Shown here piece after piece: positions 44,070 to 53,621 of a DNA stretch of 64,000 bases (its first letter is position 1; every line of letters begins with the position of its first letter). The notes below the pieces were generated by a model that ran no database searches, was not told where the DNA came from, and worked only from the letters and a program-made list of their open reading frames with translations. Made by a program: the position numbers and the translations under genes. The stretch is from Solwaraspora sp. WMMA2065. Its GTDB lineage: Bacteria; Actinomycetota; Actinomycetes; Mycobacteriales; Micromonosporaceae. The stretch lies in the NCBI RefSeq assembly GCF_030345075.1, contig NZ_CP128361.1, forward strand, positions 5,084,001 through 5,148,000, written 5' to 3'.

Positions 44070-45337
44070 CCGCCGACCCGGAGCCAGGGCCGCAGCCACT
44101 GTCCGAGTCGGCCTCCGCAGGGTGGCGGCCGGCCACCGCTGCCGAGGCGGGCATGGCCGCCGCCGCCGACCTGGCGGGCTACCTGGCGGCGCTCGGCACC
44201 GGGCCGCTGCTGCTGCCGGTGTCGGCCGAGACCGCCGCCGGTCAGGCACCGTTCGCCTGGCCCACCGTCGAGCACGACGGCGCTCCACACGTACTGGCCT
44301 TCACCTCGCCGCAGGCCATCGCCGCCGGACTACCGGGCGAGTCGGTACGGTACGTGACGGTCACCCTGGCCGAGGTGGTCGCCACGATCCCCGACGACAG
44401 CTGGTGGCTGGCGGTCGACCCGGGACTGCCGATCGCCCACCGGATCACCGCCGGGCAGCTGCGGGAGCTGGCACCGTCACCCGATGCCGGCGACATCGCT
44501 CGGGCGCTGCGCGCCGCCGTCGCGGCCGAGGACCCGGACGCGGTGATGGCCGCCCTGCTACGGGTCGAGTTCACCGTACCGATGCCGCCGGACGCCGACC
44601 CCGACGCCGCCGCGACCGACCTGGCCGACCCCCGGTTCCCCTGGTGGTGTCTGCCCGACGAGGCGGGACAACCGTCGGTGCCGGTCTTCACCTCCCCGGC
44701 GATGCTGGCTGAGGTGTTCGACGTGCCGCCGCCGTCGGTCGTCGCCTCCAGCGTGCGACTCTTCGCGAACTGGCCGGACCCGCGCTGGCAGCTCGCCGTC
44801 AACCCGGGCACCGCGTCGGCGGTGAGCCTGCCCGGAGAGGCGGTCCGGCAGGTCAGCCGGTGGCTCGACGAACTGCGCCGGACCGTGACCGAGGGTGCCG
44901 ACGCGGACCGTGCCGACGCGGATCGGGCCGGGGCGGACCCGGACGTTCCGGTCCGGATGCAGCTGGTCGTCCCGCACCGCCACCTGCACGCGTTCGTGGC
45001 GGACGGCTACGACCGGATGGCCGGCCCGGTGCACCGCTGGCACGGCCCCGGCCGGGACACCCCCGATCGGCTGTACGCCCGGTTGGGCCTGCTCGGGCCG
45101 GAATCGCCGTTCACCGCCGCCGACGAGTGGGTGCCGGTCGTACGGTGGGAACCCGGCCCGGACACCCCGGTGACCTGGCTCGACGAGCGGCCGCAGCAGC
45201 GGGCACTGGCCGTGCCGGACGGAGCCGAGCTGCACGTGCTGCACCAGGACGGCAGGGACGAGCTGCTGGCCCGGTTCGACCGGGGCGGCCGACGTTGGCT
45301 GCCGGTGGAGCCGCCGCCGGCCGCGAGCATCGGCTGA
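44066..45337 (+). CDS. SseB family protein with two SseB-type domains
   Basis: 423 residues, with GTG overlapping the SUKH-3 stop. Two related halves are seen: one with LLPVSAETAAGQAPFAWPTV and VLAFTSPQAIAAGLPGES, the other with FPWWCLPDEAGQPSVPVFTS, PAMLAEVF and FANWPDPRWQLAVNPGT. The phrase LAVDPGLPI/LAVNPGTAS marks the SseB core. SseB-type domains are common in actinobacterial type VII loci and are linked to toxin delivery or secretion control. A low-complexity DRADADRAGAD stretch lies near residue 278. Confidence 0.75.
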   Translation: MTADPEPGPQPLSESASAGWRPATAAEAGMAAAADLAGYLAALGTGPLLLPVSAETAAGQAPFAWPTVEHDGAPHVLAFTSPQAIAAGLPGESVRYVTVTLAEVVATIPDDSWWLAVDPGLPIAHRITAGQLRELAPSPDAGDIARALRAAVAAEDPDAVMAALLRVEFTVPMPPDADPDAAATDLADPRFPWWCLPDEAGQPSVPVFTSPAMLAEVFDVPPPSVVASSVRLFANWPDPRWQLAVNPGTASAVSLPGEAVRQVSRWLDELRRTVTEGADADRADADRAGADPDVPVRMQLVVPHRHLHAFVADGYDRMAGPVHRWHGPGRDTPDRLYARLGLLGPESPFTAADEWVPVVRWEPGPDTPVTWLDERPQQRALAVPDGAELHVLHQDGRDELLARFDRGGRRWLPVEPPPAASIG

Positions 45338-45344
45338 GCGGCGA

Positions 45345-45806
45345 CTACTGCTTAGCCAGCCAGCGCCGCGCGGGCGGGGTGGCGAGCAGGATCACCGCCA
45401 GTCCGGCCAGCGCTCCGACGACCATCGGCAGCAGCATCGTCGGGTGGTATTCGATCTTGCCGAACAGCAGCAGGCCGCCCAGCACGACGAGGAGCAGCCC
45501 GGCGGTGAACCCGGCCGGGGCCCGCAGCATGTTCGGCCCGCCGACCCAGACGATCCGCATACCGGCCAAGGTCATGAAGACCAGCAGCAGGCAGAGGCCG
45601 AGGATCGCGAACGCGATGATCCACAGTAGGAACTTCGCGTCACCCTCGGCGCGGTAGGTGACGACCAGGAACGCGATACCCGCGACCAGCCAGAGGACAG
45701 CGGTGGGGATGGTCAGCAGTACGGCGGCGACGACGACAGGTGGCCGCCGGCCGGTGGCGGGGGTGGCGTCCGGCCCGGGTACGTTCACCGGCTCGGTGGA
45801 CGCCAT
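45345..45806 (-). CDS. Four-span membrane protein in the type VII locus
   Basis: 153 residues from ATG 45806. Four membrane spans (VVVAAVLLTIPTAVLWLVAG, FLLWIIAFAILGLCLLLVFM, FTAGLLLVVLGGLLLF, LLPMVVGALAGLAVILLA) and short loops. No family recognised. It overlaps the end of the mycosin gene by 22 bases, so it belongs to the same transcript, and is convergent with the SseB gene. Confidence 0.75.
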   Translation of the reverse strand: MASTEPVNVPGPDATPATGRRPPVVVAAVLLTIPTAVLWLVAGIAFLVVTYRAEGDAKFLLWIIAFAILGLCLLLVFMTLAGMRIVWVGGPNMLRAPAGFTAGLLLVVLGGLLLFGKIEYHPTMLLPMVVGALAGLAVILLATPPARRWLAKQ

Positions 45807-47065
45807 ACCGAATCGTCCTCGGCGGTCGGTGGCTCGCCCCCGGTCGGCTGATCGGGCCCGGCCTGGGCCGCCGGCGCTGGTACCGGTGCACCGACGTCGG
45901 CCATCGGCGGTGGACCATCCCGGGAGCCGGCCGGACGTCTCGCCCGGCGCCGCAGCCACCGGATCAGCAGTACGATGCCGGTGACCACCGTGCCGAGGAT
46001 GGTGAAGAAGATCAGCATGCCGATCAGTTCGTCGAGCCCGAATTCGTAGCCCGGCTCGGGCGGCAGGTAGGCGACGGGGTCGCTGGCGGTCGGCGACGGC
46101 CGTGGGCTGGCCCGGTCGTCCGGCTCGGTGGTGAGCGCCGCGTGGATGTCCAGGATGCCCCAGCCGAAGTCGAGGTCCTTGCCGGGCGGCCCGGCGTCGT
46201 ACGCCGTACCGACCAGCCGTTGGAACAGCTTGCCCTGGTCCTCGTCCGGATACCGCGCCTTGAGCAGCGCGAACGCCCCCGACACCAACGCGGTGGCGCC
46301 GCTTGAGCCACTACCAATAAAGTACTGCCCGTCTGGGCCGGCCTGCATGAGGTCGACACCCGGTGCTGCCAGGTGCGTCTGCTCTGCTTGGATGGAAAAG
46401 TCGCTCGTCGAGTTGTTCGGCCCACTTCCGGTGACCGCGATGGTCCACTCGCTCCGGGCCGGCTGGCCGATCAGCACGTCACTGCGGTTACCGATGCCGG
46501 CGACGACGATGACTCCGCGCCTGTACGCGTTCTCGACGGCCTGTTCCAGCGTCGGGTCGGACGATCCGGCGAGCGAGACGTTGATGATGTCGGCACCGCT
46601 GTTGACCGCCCAGTTGATCCCGGTCGCGAGATTCCGGGGCGGGATGATGTCGGTGGTCGGGCTGCTGATCGCGACCGGCAGGATCTTGGCCTTCGGCGCC
46701 ACCCCGAGCACTCCGTCGCGGCTGCCGGGCCCGTGCCCGTGCCCGGCGATCAGCGACGCTACCCCGGTGCCGTGGTTGCGCCGGTCGACGTGGCCCTTGC
46801 TGTCGCGGTCGTACATGTCCGCGCCGGCGAGGACGTTGTCCCGCAGGTCGGGGTGGGAGGCGTCGACGCCGGTGTCGACCACCGCGACGGTCACCCCCTC
46901 GCCCTGGGTGATCCGGTGCGCCTCGGGCAGCCGCATCGCCTCGACGTGCCAGGACTGGTCCCGAATCTCGTCGGCCTGCGCTGGCCCGGCGGGCAGCGGG
47001 ACCGTGCCGAGCAGCCCGAGCAGCCCGGCTGCCACCAGGCCGAGAAACCGCCGGGAAGCACGCAT
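45785..47065 (-). CDS. mycP: Mycosin, type VII secretion-associated subtilisin-like protease (copy 1)
   Basis: 426 residues. A signal peptide (LGLVAAGLLGLLGTVPLP, ending AQA) is followed by the subtilase domain with Asp in AVVDTGVDASHPDL, His in NHGTGVASLIAGHG and Ser in GSSGATALVSGA, where the usual GTSxAxP Pro is replaced by Ala. A Pro-rich linker and a C-terminal membrane anchor (LIFFTILGTVVTGIVLLIRW) complete the mycosin layout. Mycosins sit on the outer face and stabilise or process the ESX complex. A second mycosin gene is 11 kb away in the same locus. Confidence 0.9.
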   Translation of the reverse strand: MRASRRFLGLVAAGLLGLLGTVPLPAGPAQADEIRDQSWHVEAMRLPEAHRITQGEGVTVAVVDTGVDASHPDLRDNVLAGADMYDRDSKGHVDRRNHGTGVASLIAGHGHGPGSRDGVLGVAPKAKILPVAISSPTTDIIPPRNLATGINWAVNSGADIINVSLAGSSDPTLEQAVENAYRRGVIVVAGIGNRSDVLIGQPARSEWTIAVTGSGPNNSTSDFSIQAEQTHLAAPGVDLMQAGPDGQYFIGSGSSGATALVSGAFALLKARYPDEDQGKLFQRLVGTAYDAGPPGKDLDFGWGILDIHAALTTEPDDRASPRPSPTASDPVAYLPPEPGYEFGLDELIGMLIFFTILGTVVTGIVLLIRWLRRRARRPAGSRDGPPPMADVGAPVPAPAAQAGPDQPTGGEPPTAEDDSVWRPPSR

Positions 47066-47172
47066 GGGCGGAGCACACCTCTCCGTCGGGTAGTCGCCGG
47101 GCGACCCGGCGCTGTGTCCGGATGATACTGCTTCGGGTGCTTCGTCCGGCTCAGCTCGGCCGTGTGCCGGCC

Positions 47173-48834
47173 TCATCGCCGGCCCAAGCTCCGGCCCTGC
47201 TGCTGCGGCGGCTTCTCGTCGGGGGTGTCGATGGTGCCGGGAGCCGGCGGGTCGGTCTGCCACAGCTCGTCGTCACCGTCGCCGTACCCCCAGGTCTGCT
47301 GCCGGTCGTCGGCCTTGCGGCTGGTGCGGCTGGTGCCACCGGCTGGGCCGGCACCCCGCTGCCCGCCCAGCACCGGGCCCGGGCCCTTGGCACCGCCGGG
47401 CTTCGTCGGTCCGGACCGGCCGGACAGCCGGGGAGCAGCCGGGGCCGGCCGACCGGCGGAGCCGGGTGCGGCCGGCTGCGGTAGCCGGGGACCACCGGCA
47501 TTCGGGGCGGCGGGGCGGCTGCGTGGGCCGCCCAGGCTGGGGGGTGGGGCGGCGGGCCGGCCAGTGCCGCCGCCGGCCGGGCGGCCACCGGTGCTGCCGG
47601 GCAACTGTGGAGTCGTCGGTGGGGTGGGTCGGACCGGGGGGCGGCCGGTCGGCCCCGGCGGCCGGGAGCCACCCGGCGTCGGTCCGGTGCTGCCGGGCAG
47701 CGACGGGCGCTGCGGTGCCGGACCTCGGCTGGCCGGGTTGTTCGGCGGCGGACCACCGGCCCCGGGCAGCGCCGGCCGGGGCGGACCGGGCGGCCGGAGC
47801 GGAGGATTCGGGCGATTCGTACCCGGCAGCGGTTGCCCGGGTCGGCTGACCCCCGGTGCCCCCGGTCGTGGCCCGGGGGTGACGCCGGGTGGCACCACCG
47901 CCGGTGGCGGGCTCGGCGCCGGGCCGGCACCGGTCTGCGGCAGGTTGGGCACCGGGGGAGGCGCGGTCGGCGGGGCGACGGTGCCCCCGGCCAGGTGCAG
48001 CCCGTCCGGCACCGGCGGCGGTGGCGTGGGTGACGGTGCGCCCCGGCCCAGCCCGGGGTCGGTGGGTGACTCCCCGCGCCCCACGAACTCCGGCCGGGGT
48101 GGTGCGCCCGGCCCGCCGTCAGGCGGGCCAGCAATAGGGGTAGACGGCATGCCGGTAGGCGTGACGGTCTGGTAGACCACCGCCGCGTCGGTCGGGCCCC
48201 GGAAGGTGCTGCCCCGGGTGATGTGGCTCAGGTACACGTCGATGTACATGTCGGCCAACGGCTTGATGATGTCCCGGGCACGCTCGAAGTAGTCGTCCAT
48301 CACGTCTTTGCGGGTCCGGCCGGTGGTGCCCGGGATCCAGTCGTACGCGTCGGACCACTGCAGGCCGTTGTCCGGGTCGGCCGCCTCCACGGTGTACTGC
48401 TCCCAGAGGCTGCGGAACTCCTGCTGGGTCGACTCGATCTTGCCGGCCAGCTGCTCCAGGCCACGGCGGTTACTGTCGGCGGCCTCCTTCCACTCGTCGA
48501 GCGAGTAGAGGGTGGCGCCCACCCGTTGCATGAAGTACTCACCGGCCGGTGACTGCCATTTGGCGGCCAGCGCCGTCGCGTACCGCTGCAGGTTGGTGCG
48601 GGTGCTGTCGAGCAGCACGCCGATCCGGTGCCACATGTCGGCGACGGCGATCACCCGCTCGTCGCTCTCGTTCTGGATCCAACTCCACATCGTCTCGATG
48701 CTGGTCGTCTCCTTGGCCCAGACGGTGGGTTCGTAGCGCTGGTTCGGATCCGAGTAGTCGTGGACGACGTAGTCGTTCACGGCGTTCACGTACGGGATCG
48801 ACACCGGCTGCCAGCCGAAGTACTCGTCGGACAT
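47173..48834 (-). CDS. PPE/WXG-like candidate secreted substrate with long Pro-rich tail
   Basis: 553 residues. The first 220 residues are helical, with a KWQSPAGEYF turn (WXG-type) near residue 92 and the sequence LYSLDEWKEAADSNRRGLEQ, resembling the helical hairpin of ESX substrates. The rest, about 330 residues, is almost entirely Pro, Gly, Ala and Arg (GPGAPPRPEF, APSPPPAVVPPGVTPG), then an acidic end. It looks like a secreted or surface-spanning protein. It sits between mycosin and the acidic candidate substrate, in the same direction. Confidence 0.75.
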   Translation of the reverse strand: MSDEYFGWQPVSIPYVNAVNDYVVHDYSDPNQRYEPTVWAKETTSIETMWSWIQNESDERVIAVADMWHRIGVLLDSTRTNLQRYATALAAKWQSPAGEYFMQRVGATLYSLDEWKEAADSNRRGLEQLAGKIESTQQEFRSLWEQYTVEAADPDNGLQWSDAYDWIPGTTGRTRKDVMDDYFERARDIIKPLADMYIDVYLSHITRGSTFRGPTDAAVVYQTVTPTGMPSTPIAGPPDGGPGAPPRPEFVGRGESPTDPGLGRGAPSPTPPPPVPDGLHLAGGTVAPPTAPPPVPNLPQTGAGPAPSPPPAVVPPGVTPGPRPGAPGVSRPGQPLPGTNRPNPPLRPPGPPRPALPGAGGPPPNNPASRGPAPQRPSLPGSTGPTPGGSRPPGPTGRPPVRPTPPTTPQLPGSTGGRPAGGGTGRPAAPPPSLGGPRSRPAAPNAGGPRLPQPAAPGSAGRPAPAAPRLSGRSGPTKPGGAKGPGPVLGGQRGAGPAGGTSRTSRKADDRQQTWGYGDGDDELWQTDPPAPGTIDTPDEKPPQQQGRSLGRR

Positions 48835-48865
48835 CCCCGCTCCTCGACGTCGCTATGCGCGCTGT

Positions 48866-49462
48866 TCAGTGATCGGCCGACGGACTGTCGAGCTCGTCGT
48901 CGTGCATGTCCTCGTCGTCGGCGCGGATGTCGTAGGCGCCGTCGCCCTCACCGATCGTCTCGGCCTCGTACAGCGACAGGTCCCGGTCGGCCGCCTCGGG
49001 GGCGTAGGAGGAGGTTTCCTCGTCCGGATCGACCACCAGACTCGGATCCTCGATGCCGCTCTCCGGGTCCTGCCAGTGGCCTTCCAGGGTCTCCTGCCCG
49101 TCGAGCGCGGCGAAGGCGTTAAAGATCGTCATCTGGTCGGCCGCGACCAGGGCGTCGCCGTCGAGGTACTCGGCGGAGATCGACTTGGCGGCGGTCGCCA
49201 GCGAGGCGAGGCCCTTCGCCACCTCGCCGAGCAGCAGGGTGGCCGCCTCGCGGTTCTCGTCGTGCCGGCCCTGGAAGAACCGGCCCTCGGACATCCCCGA
49301 CCCGCCGAACGGCACCGGGATGGTGAGCATGTGGTTGATGCCGCTCGCCAGGCTCGGCTGGAAGTTGAGCCGCAGCTCGTCCATCACACACTGGGCGAAG
49401 TCGTCGAGCTGCTCGATGTCGACGTCGATCGTCTCGTTGACCAGCCAGCTGTCGTCCGCCAT
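48866..49462 (-). CDS. Acidic ESX-associated protein, candidate substrate
   Basis: 198 residues from ATG 49462 (GGGAGG upstream). A helical first part (IEQLDDFAQCVMDELRLNFQ, then LLLGEVAKGLASLATAAKSI) has the spacing of a WXG100-type hairpin but no clear W-X-G. The second half is strongly acidic (ADDEDMHDDELDSPSADH). It is placed directly after eccC on the same strand, where substrates or chaperones are usual. Confidence 0.72.
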   Translation of the reverse strand: MADDSWLVNETIDVDIEQLDDFAQCVMDELRLNFQPSLASGINHMLTIPVPFGGSGMSEGRFFQGRHDENREAATLLLGEVAKGLASLATAAKSISAEYLDGDALVAADQMTIFNAFAALDGQETLEGHWQDPESGIEDPSLVVDPDEETSSYAPEAADRDLSLYEAETIGEGDGAYDIRADDEDMHDDELDSPSADH

Positions 49463-49539
49463 GATCCCTCCCCCAGGCCCCACGCGCGTATCGGCATCCA
49501 CAAAACTATCGCGTCACCGCAATTGTCGTGGACCGAGAG

Positions 49540-52500
49540 TCACGATGTGGACGGTAAATGGAGCAACTGGACCAGCCGGGTGCCTCCCCGCCTGGTGACC
49601 AGCCAGCCCCGCCCCGGCGGCAGCGGGCCGGGCCGGACGTTGCCGAGCAGCACCCCCTCGTCACGGCTGCCGGACATCACCAGGCCCGGCGAGCTGAGTT
49701 CCCGCAGTCGCATCAGGATCGGTTCGTACAGCGCCCGGCTGGCGCCGCCGCTACGCCGGGCGATCACCAGGTGCAGCCCGATGTCGCGGGCCTGCGGCAG
49801 GAACTCCAGCAGCGGCAGCAGCGGGTTGCCGCCGCCACCGGCGACGAGGTCGTAGTCGTCAACCAGGATGTACAGGTCGGGGCCACGCCACCAACTGCGG
49901 GTACGCAGCTGCTCCGGGGTCACGTCCGCCGGGGGCAGCCGGTCACGCATCACGTTGACCACCTCGGTCAGCATGCCGGCGGTGACGTCCGCCGAGGTGC
50001 CGTACCCGATCTGGTGTTTCTCGCTGATGTCGCCGAGCAGGCTGCGCCGGTAGTCGACGACGATGAGCCGGGCCTGGGTCAGGTCGTTGCGGTCGGTGAC
50101 GCCCCGGGCCAGCGCCCGCAGGAAGCTGCTCTTGCCGGACTCGCCGTCGCCGAACACGATGAAGTGCGGATCGGTGCTCAGGTCCAGGTGCACCGGCTGC
50201 AGGTCGACCTCGGCGATGCCGATCGGCACGCCGGGGCGTCCGGTGTCCGGCACCGAGTCGTACGGCACCACGGCCGGCAGCAGCCGCACCGGTGGCGCAC
50301 CCGGGCCCTGCCAGGCGGCGGCGACGTCGGTGACGAACCGCCGGGCACCGTCGGTGAGGGTGCCGGCGTCGGCGTCGCCGTCGGTGCGTGGCAGGGCGGC
50401 GAGGAACTGCATGCCGTCCGGGGTGATGCCCCGGCCGGGCGACTTGTCCGGCACGTTCATCGCCGCCCGCCGGTCCAGGTTGGAGTCGCTGGCGCCGGCG
50501 AGGCGCAGCTCCAGCCGGGTGCCGAAGACGTCGCGTACCGCCGGCCGCAGGTCCATCCACCGGCCGGCGCTGACCACCAGGTGTACGCCGAACGACAGCC
50601 CCCGGTTGGCGATGTCGTTGATCGCCGGCTCCAGGTCCTCGAACTCGGCGCGTACCGCCGCCCAGCCGTCGATCACCAGGAACACGTCGCCGAACGGGTC
50701 GTCGGTGTGCCCGCCGTGCCGGCGTTCCCGCCGGTAGGTGGCCATCGAGTCGATCCGGTTCTCGGCGAACCGGCGTTCCCGCTGGGCCATCAGCAGCCGC
50801 AGCTCGGCGATGGTCCGGCGGACCTGGCCGGCGTCCAGCCGGGTGGCGACCCCGCCGACCTGCGGCAGGTCACGCAGCGTGGTGAGCGCCCCGCTGCCCA
50901 GGTCGAGGCAGTAGACCTGCACCTCACGCGGGGTGTGGGTGAGGGCGAGCGACGACACGACCGTACGCAGCAGGGTGCTCTTGCCGCTCTGCGGCCCGCC
51001 GACGATGACGGTGTGCCCGGCGGAGCCGCCGAGCTCCAGCCAGAGCACGTCGCGGCGCTGCTCGAACGGCTTGTCGATGAGGCCGACGGCGGCCCGCAGC
51101 TCGCCCTGCAGCGTCGGGCTGGCGGCGGTGATGCCACGTTCCGGGTCGGCGACCAGCGGCGAGAGCAGCTGGTCGAGGGTCAGCGGGTCGCCGAGCGGCG
51201 GCAGCCACACCTGGTGGGCCGGTCTACCTCGGCCGGTGAGCCGGCTGACCAGGATGTCGAGCAGGCTTTCGCCGGTGGGGTCGGCCGGTTCGGGTGCCGG
51301 CTGCCGGGCGTCGGCCGGTAGCCGGGGTGCGACGTACTGGGTGGTGTACTCCTGGACCCGGTCGTCGCCGTCGCCGGCGGCGACCGCCTCGGCGGTCTTG
51401 CTGCGGTACGTGCCGGAGACGTACGCGGCCCGGAACCGTACCAGCGGTTCGGTGCCGAACCGCAGGTAGCCGTGGCCGGGGGAGCGGGGCAGTTCGTACG
51501 CGTCGGTGGCGCCGAGCACCACCCGGCTCTCCATCGCGGAGAAGGTCCGCAGGCCGATCCGGTACGACAGGTGGGTGTCCAGCCCACGGAGCCGGCCCTC
51601 CTCCAGCCGTTGCGAGGCGAGCAGCAGATGCACGCTCAACGACCGGCCGACCCGTCCGATCTGCACGAACATGTCGATGAAGTCCGGCTTGGCGGTCAGC
51701 AGTTCGGAGAACTCGTCACAGATGATCAGCAGCGCCGGCATGGGTTCCAGCGGCGCCCCGGCCGCCCTGGCCTTCTCGTAGTCGCGCTGCGATGCGTAGT
51801 TGCCGGCCGAGCGGAGCAGCTCCTGCCGGCGGACCAGCTCGCCGTTGATCGCGTCGGTCATCCGGTCGACCAGCGGCAGCTCGTCGGAGAGGTTGGTGAT
51901 CACCGCGCTGGTGTGCGGCAGCTTGTCCAGCCGGGTGAACGTCGCCCCGCCCTTGAAGTCGATCAGTACGAAGTTCAGCGTCTCCGACGAGTGGGTGGCG
52001 GCGAGCGCCAGCACCAGGGTGCGCAGCAGCTCCGACTTGCCGGAGCCGGTGGCGCCGATCAGCAGGCCGTGCGGGCCCATGCCGTCCTGCGCGGACTCCT
52101 TGAGGTCCAGCTCGACCGGGGTGCCGTCCGGGGTCAGCCCGAGCGGCACCCGCAGCCGGTCCCGGTTCGGCCGGGGCGTCCACGCCCGGTCCACGTCGAA
52201 CTCGTACGGATCCCCCAGGTCGAGCAGGTCGGCCAGGTCCTGCTCCAGGTGCAGCGGCTGCTCGCCACGGGACGCGGCGGACAGCCGCAGCGGCGCCAGC
52301 TCCATCGCCAACGCCTCCGCCTCCGCGATCGTGCAGGTGTCGGCGGTGCCGATCGGCGCCCGGCCGTCCAGGGTGACGCTGGTCATCGACCCGTCGGCGG
52401 CGACCTCCAGCACCAGCCGGGCCCGGTCGAGCACCCGGGGCGGTGGCTCGGATAGGTCGACGATGGTCACCCCTTCCACACCGCCGTCGGTCATCAGATG

Positions 52501-53496
52501 ATCGGAGCCGGCCGGGTCCCCACCGTCGAGCACCACCAGCAGGTGCGGTCCGGAGGTGGTGGCGGAGCCGCCGCCGGTGAGGTTGAACCGGGGCCGGTTG
52601 GTGAGCACGTCGTCGAGCATCGCCTCCAGGCCGGTCACGGTCGGCGACACCAGTCGCAGCGCGCCGGTCGCGTCGGTGCGGGTCGGGTGCAGGGCGTGCG
52701 GCAGCCACTTGACCCACTCCCAGTGCTCCCGCCGGGCCGGGGCCGGACAGACCGCCACCAGTATGTCGTCCGGCGCGTGGAACGCGGTGGCCTGGGCGAT
52801 CACCGCCCGGACCAGGGCCCGGGCGGCGTCGGGGTCGCCGCGCAGATGCACCCGGGCGAAGCCGCGCAGCGCCATGTCCACGGGCAGCTGCGGCACGGTC
52901 GCGTAGCTGGTCAGGAACCGTCGCAGCGCCAACGCGCACATCGGCTCCAGTTTCTCCAGCGCGGTCGGCGGCGGTGGGACCAGCGGCGTCGCCAGCTCCT
53001 GCGGCCCGAGACCGACCCGTACGGTGGCGAAGTCGGGGTCGCCGCGTCGGCGCTCCCACAGCCGGGGGCCGACCGGCACCGACCACAGCGTCTGCGGGTC
53101 GGGGTGCCGGTAGAACGCGGCCTCCCGCTGCTGGCGTACGGTCCGTAGGACCCGGCGTCGCTGCCGCGACAGATGCGCCAGGTACTCGCGTCGCCGCTGC
53201 GCCATCTCCTGCCGGCTCGGCCCACCAGCCTGATTGGACAGTTGGGTGGCGAGCATGCCGAGCGCGGAGAGGCCGAACAGGCCACCGGCGACGTAGCTGA
53301 GTGTCGAACCGCCCCGGCCGGCGTACATCAACGCCATTGCGACAGAGCCGGCCAGCATCGGCAGCAGCATCATCAGCTGCCCCCAGGACCGTCCGGTCGG
53401 CGCCGGCACCTCGGGCGGCGCGTCGAGCAGGACCTCGCCGGACGGGTACTCCGGCTCGGGCCGGCGGGCCGGACGCCGTATCACCACCGTACCCAC
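49540..53496 (-). CDS. eccC: Type VII secretion ATPase EccC (FtsK/SpoIIIE family, three ATPase domains)
   Basis: 1,318 residues, the fused EccCa-EccCb form. Two N-terminal spans (LMMLLPMLAGSVAMALMYAG and STLSYVAGGLFGLSALGML) are followed by three FtsK-type ATPase domains with Walker A motifs GATGSGKSELL (about 482), GGPQSGKSTLL (about 834) and GDGESGKSSFL (about 1119). The first Walker B is ALLIICDEFSELL. EccC is the motor of the secretion system and recognises substrate C-terminal signals with its last domains. GTG 53496 is preceded by GGGAGG. The gene is divergent from eccD. Confidence 0.94.
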   Translation of the reverse strand: MGTVVIRRPARRPEPEYPSGEVLLDAPPEVPAPTGRSWGQLMMLLPMLAGSVAMALMYAGRGGSTLSYVAGGLFGLSALGMLATQLSNQAGGPSRQEMAQRRREYLAHLSRQRRRVLRTVRQQREAAFYRHPDPQTLWSVPVGPRLWERRRGDPDFATVRVGLGPQELATPLVPPPPTALEKLEPMCALALRRFLTSYATVPQLPVDMALRGFARVHLRGDPDAARALVRAVIAQATAFHAPDDILVAVCPAPARREHWEWVKWLPHALHPTRTDATGALRLVSPTVTGLEAMLDDVLTNRPRFNLTGGGSATTSGPHLLVVLDGGDPAGSDHLMTDGGVEGVTIVDLSEPPPRVLDRARLVLEVAADGSMTSVTLDGRAPIGTADTCTIAEAEALAMELAPLRLSAASRGEQPLHLEQDLADLLDLGDPYEFDVDRAWTPRPNRDRLRVPLGLTPDGTPVELDLKESAQDGMGPHGLLIGATGSGKSELLRTLVLALAATHSSETLNFVLIDFKGGATFTRLDKLPHTSAVITNLSDELPLVDRMTDAINGELVRRQELLRSAGNYASQRDYEKARAAGAPLEPMPALLIICDEFSELLTAKPDFIDMFVQIGRVGRSLSVHLLLASQRLEEGRLRGLDTHLSYRIGLRTFSAMESRVVLGATDAYELPRSPGHGYLRFGTEPLVRFRAAYVSGTYRSKTAEAVAAGDGDDRVQEYTTQYVAPRLPADARQPAPEPADPTGESLLDILVSRLTGRGRPAHQVWLPPLGDPLTLDQLLSPLVADPERGITAASPTLQGELRAAVGLIDKPFEQRRDVLWLELGGSAGHTVIVGGPQSGKSTLLRTVVSSLALTHTPREVQVYCLDLGSGALTTLRDLPQVGGVATRLDAGQVRRTIAELRLLMAQRERRFAENRIDSMATYRRERRHGGHTDDPFGDVFLVIDGWAAVRAEFEDLEPAINDIANRGLSFGVHLVVSAGRWMDLRPAVRDVFGTRLELRLAGASDSNLDRRAAMNVPDKSPGRGITPDGMQFLAALPRTDGDADAGTLTDGARRFVTDVAAAWQGPGAPPVRLLPAVVPYDSVPDTGRPGVPIGIAEVDLQPVHLDLSTDPHFIVFGDGESGKSSFLRALARGVTDRNDLTQARLIVVDYRRSLLGDISEKHQIGYGTSADVTAGMLTEVVNVMRDRLPPADVTPEQLRTRSWWRGPDLYILVDDYDLVAGGGGNPLLPLLEFLPQARDIGLHLVIARRSGGASRALYEPILMRLRELSSPGLVMSGSRDEGVLLGNVRPGPLPPGRGWLVTRRGGTRLVQLLHLPSTS

Positions 53497-53621
53497 GGAT
53501 CGATCCTCCCCGTCGTCGTCACACCCGGAAGCCGGGTCGCTACCGGCACCGATGGCACCGGCACATGGTAGGTAGCCTTCTCGAGTCAGGACAGCCCGCG
53601 CGGCTTGATGAGGAGTCAGCA

